The notes below the pieces were generated by a model, which saw nothing but the letters and a program-made list of their open reading frames with translations, was not told where the DNA came from and ran no database searches. The translations under genes were made by a program, and so were the position numbers. 6,693 nt of DNA from AG41 sp035943095 (GTDB taxonomy: Bacteria > Gemmatimonadota > Gemmatimonadetes > Gemmatimonadales > GWC2-71-9), in contig DASZCN010000039.1 of NCBI GenBank assembly GCA_035943095.1, positions 1 through 6,693 on the forward strand, written 5' to 3'. Numbering within the stretch: position 1 is the stretch's first letter; each line of letters starts with the position of its first letter. This document shows positions 5,291-6,693 of the stretch, in pieces.

Positions 5291-5805
5291 TCCGCGTGGT
5301 CGTGGACGATCTTGCGTTCCTCGCGGCCGATGCGGTGGTACGTCCTGCGACGACGCGTCTCGCACCCACGACACCGGCGGTCCGGCGACTCGAGACCGTC
5401 GCCGGTCCCAACTTCGCGGACCGCCTCCGGCTCCAGAAGGAGCTCGCGGTTGGTGCGGCGGTCGTCACGGCCGGCGGAGGTGATCTGCCGGCCGAATTCG
5501 TGATCCACGCTGTGATCCAGAGCGAGACGGAGCCGGTGACGCGGGACGGCGTCGCCCGCGCCTGGCGCTCCACTTTGCAACAGGCGCAGGAATGGGAGTT
5601 CTCGAGCGTAAGCGTGCCGCCGCTTGGGACCGGTGCGGGAAACCTCTCCATGGAGGACGCCGCGGCGATCATGGTCCCGATTCTTGAGGCGCATCTCGGC
5701 GGAGCCGACTTCCCGTCGAGCGTGTCCATTGTCGTCGAGACCGCGGCGGACCGCGACGCTTTTGAAGCGGTCTTGCGGCAGCACGGTATCGAGGCCGGAC
5801 CGTGA
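5287..5805 (+). CDS. Diverged macro-domain-like protein
   Basis: 172 residues. Macro domains bind ADP-ribose and related nucleotides, and many remove ADP-ribose from proteins or nucleic acids. The layout fits one: an N-terminal strand (MIRVVVDDLAFLAADAVVRP, 1-20), a helix (AVRRLETVAG, 31-40), the mid-domain GAAVVTAGGGDLPAEFVIHAV (56-76), the glycine loop VSVPPLGTGAGNLSMEDAA (108-126), and a final strand and helix (VSIVVETAADRDAFEAVL, 146-163). The canonical Asn-Ala-Ala-Asn is replaced by RPAT (19-22), and the following Gly-rich loop by APTTPA, so ADP-ribose hydrolase activity is doubtful. Binding of another ligand or a scaffold role is possible. The GTG start (5287) overlaps the TPR stop, with GGGAGG ten bases upstream. 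The same frame is open back to 4603, but that stretch lies out of frame over the TPR repeats and is not counted. Confidence is high for a gene and moderate for the fold. Confidence 0.78.
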   Translation: MIRVVVDDLAFLAADAVVRPATTRLAPTTPAVRRLETVAGPNFADRLRLQKELAVGAAVVTAGGGDLPAEFVIHAVIQSETEPVTRDGVARAWRSTLQQAQEWEFSSVSVPPLGTGAGNLSMEDAAAIMVPILEAHLGGADFPSSVSIVVETAADRDAFEAVLRQHGIEAGP

Positions 5806-6693
5806 CGCGCCGTACGCTCGCCGGGGCGATCCTGGCCGCGTGGCTGCTGTCGCTGGGCTGGCTGATGAAGCGCCAGGTATTCCGCCCTGCGGGAGCGCGC
5901 CTGGCGGAGGCCGCACTCAGCGTCCCCCCGGGCGCCGCGTACTACCGTCTCGAGCTCGGCGGCCAGCAGGTCGGATTCGCGTCGTCCACGATCGACACCA
6001 CTCCGACCGCCATCCGCGTCACCGACATTCTGGTGTTGCGCTATCCTGCGGCGGGCGTTTGGCACCGCACCGCCGCGCTGAGTCGGGCCGTGCTCTCTCG
6101 CGGGCTTCGCCTCGAGAGCCTCGACTCGAAGTTCGACGGAGATCCCGGACGCTTCGCGGTCGGTGGCCTCGTAAACAGCGACACGTCGCTCACAGTGACG
6201 ATCGCTTCGGCAACGGACTCCACGACGACGCGCATCGCGCTCACGCATCCGATCCTGCTACCGACCGTCATGCCGCTGCGCCTAGCATTCGGTGGCGAGC
6301 TGAAACCGGGGCACTCGTACGCGAGTGCCGTCTTCGACCCGATCTTGCTTGTCGAGCGACCGGTGCGCGTCATGGTCGGCCACGACTCGACGCTTGTGGT
6401 GGCGGACAGCGCCGGGTACGACTCGACGGCCATGGCGTGGATCCCGGTTCGGTTCGACACTGTGCGGGCATTCCTCATCACGCAAACGGACGGGGACGTG
6501 ACGACGAAGACCTGGATCGATGGGCAGGGGCGCGTGGTGCGGGCCGAGACCCCCGCGGGCTTCAGGATCGAACGAACGGCGTTCGAGCTGGCCTTTGAGA
6601 ACTTCCGGCGCCGGGACACGACGCACCTGGCGCACGCGAGCGCGTCCTCGCCGGCGGGGAGCGTGGTCGCCACGACGGCGATCGCCGCGGGCA
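5802..6693 (+). CDS. Membrane-anchored exported protein of unknown function (C-terminus cut by window edge)
   Basis: 297 codons are visible and the frame is still open at the window end. The N-terminus has basic MTRR and a hydrophobic segment (about 5-22, LAGAILAAWLLSLGWLM) without a clear cleavage site, so it is probably a signal anchor with the rest in the periplasm. The visible exported part is rich in beta-prone, Thr/Ser/Asp-containing stretches. Examples are YYRLELGGQQVGFASSTID (47-65), which has the look of a repeated beta-sheet unit found before catalytic domains, and KTWIDGQGRVVRAETPAGF (236-254) followed by an amphipathic FELAFENFRR. This arrangement recalls the N-terminal region of some bacterial transglutaminase-like exported proteins, but the catalytic Cys-His-Asp part would lie outside the window, so the suggestion is weak. 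The GTG start (5802) overlaps the macro-gene stop, with GAGG at 5791-5794. It is the fourth gene of the cutA operon. Confidence 0.82.
   Translation, partial: MTRRTLAGAILAAWLLSLGWLMKRQVFRPAGARLAEAALSVPPGAAYYRLELGGQQVGFASSTIDTTPTAIRVTDILVLRYPAAGVWHRTAALSRAVLSRGLRLESLDSKFDGDPGRFAVGGLVNSDTSLTVTIASATDSTTTRIALTHPILLPTVMPLRLAFGGELKPGHSYASAVFDPILLVERPVRVMVGHDSTLVVADSAGYDSTAMAWIPVRFDTVRAFLITQTDGDVTTKTWIDGQGRVVRAETPAGFRIERTAFELAFENFRRRDTTHLAHASASSPAGSVVATTAIAAG

Noticed and set aside
5229..6248. 339-codon minus-strand open frame across the macro and exported-protein genes
   Set aside because: It is antisense to two supported genes and has Arg/Ser-rich content without a domain.

Overview
The window is very GC-rich and looks like the chromosome of a GC-rich environmental Gram-negative bacterium. 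The gene style suggests something in or near Gemmatimonadota, but this is an impression from gene content and protein style; no marker here proves it. No tRNA, rRNA, CRISPR array, insertion sequence or prophage gene is visible. Almost every base is coding, and the only sizeable gap is 4129-4295.

Left part, minus strand (1-4128). Transcription runs leftward from a complete uvrA (4128-1273, nucleotide-excision repair ATPase). It continues through four small tandem genes (1241-915, 912-622, 622-329, 329-99) and into the first 23 codons of a PspA/IM30-family gene that leaves the window at base 1. The four small proteins are paralogues. Each ends in a charged helix carrying the motif E-x-x-E-R-x-D-F-[TA]-E-R-x-L-A. 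Three have one N-terminal membrane segment and the fourth has none. Their shape (short, one membrane helix, C-terminal coiled coil) and their position next to pspA make them candidate PspB-like partners of PspA in an envelope-stress system. This is the most interesting part of the window.

Centre (4129-4295). This is a 167-base divergent intergenic region. It has a promoter-like site facing each way, each so close to its start codon that leaderless or nearly leaderless mRNAs are predicted. Between them lies a long imperfect hairpin (4180-4247) whose arms are built from a repeated GGGAGCN heptamer.

Right part, plus strand (4296-6693). This is a tight operon: cutA (divalent-cation tolerance protein), a four-repeat TPR protein, a diverged macro-domain protein, and a membrane-anchored exported protein cut by the window end. 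All three junctions are the same 4-base GTGA overlap with a GTG start, implying translational coupling. The TPR gene carries a run of nine G. The macro-domain protein has lost the usual ADP-ribose-binding Asn motif but keeps the later glycine loop.

The right operon has no obvious single pathway. The left one joins DNA repair with a probable membrane-stress module.
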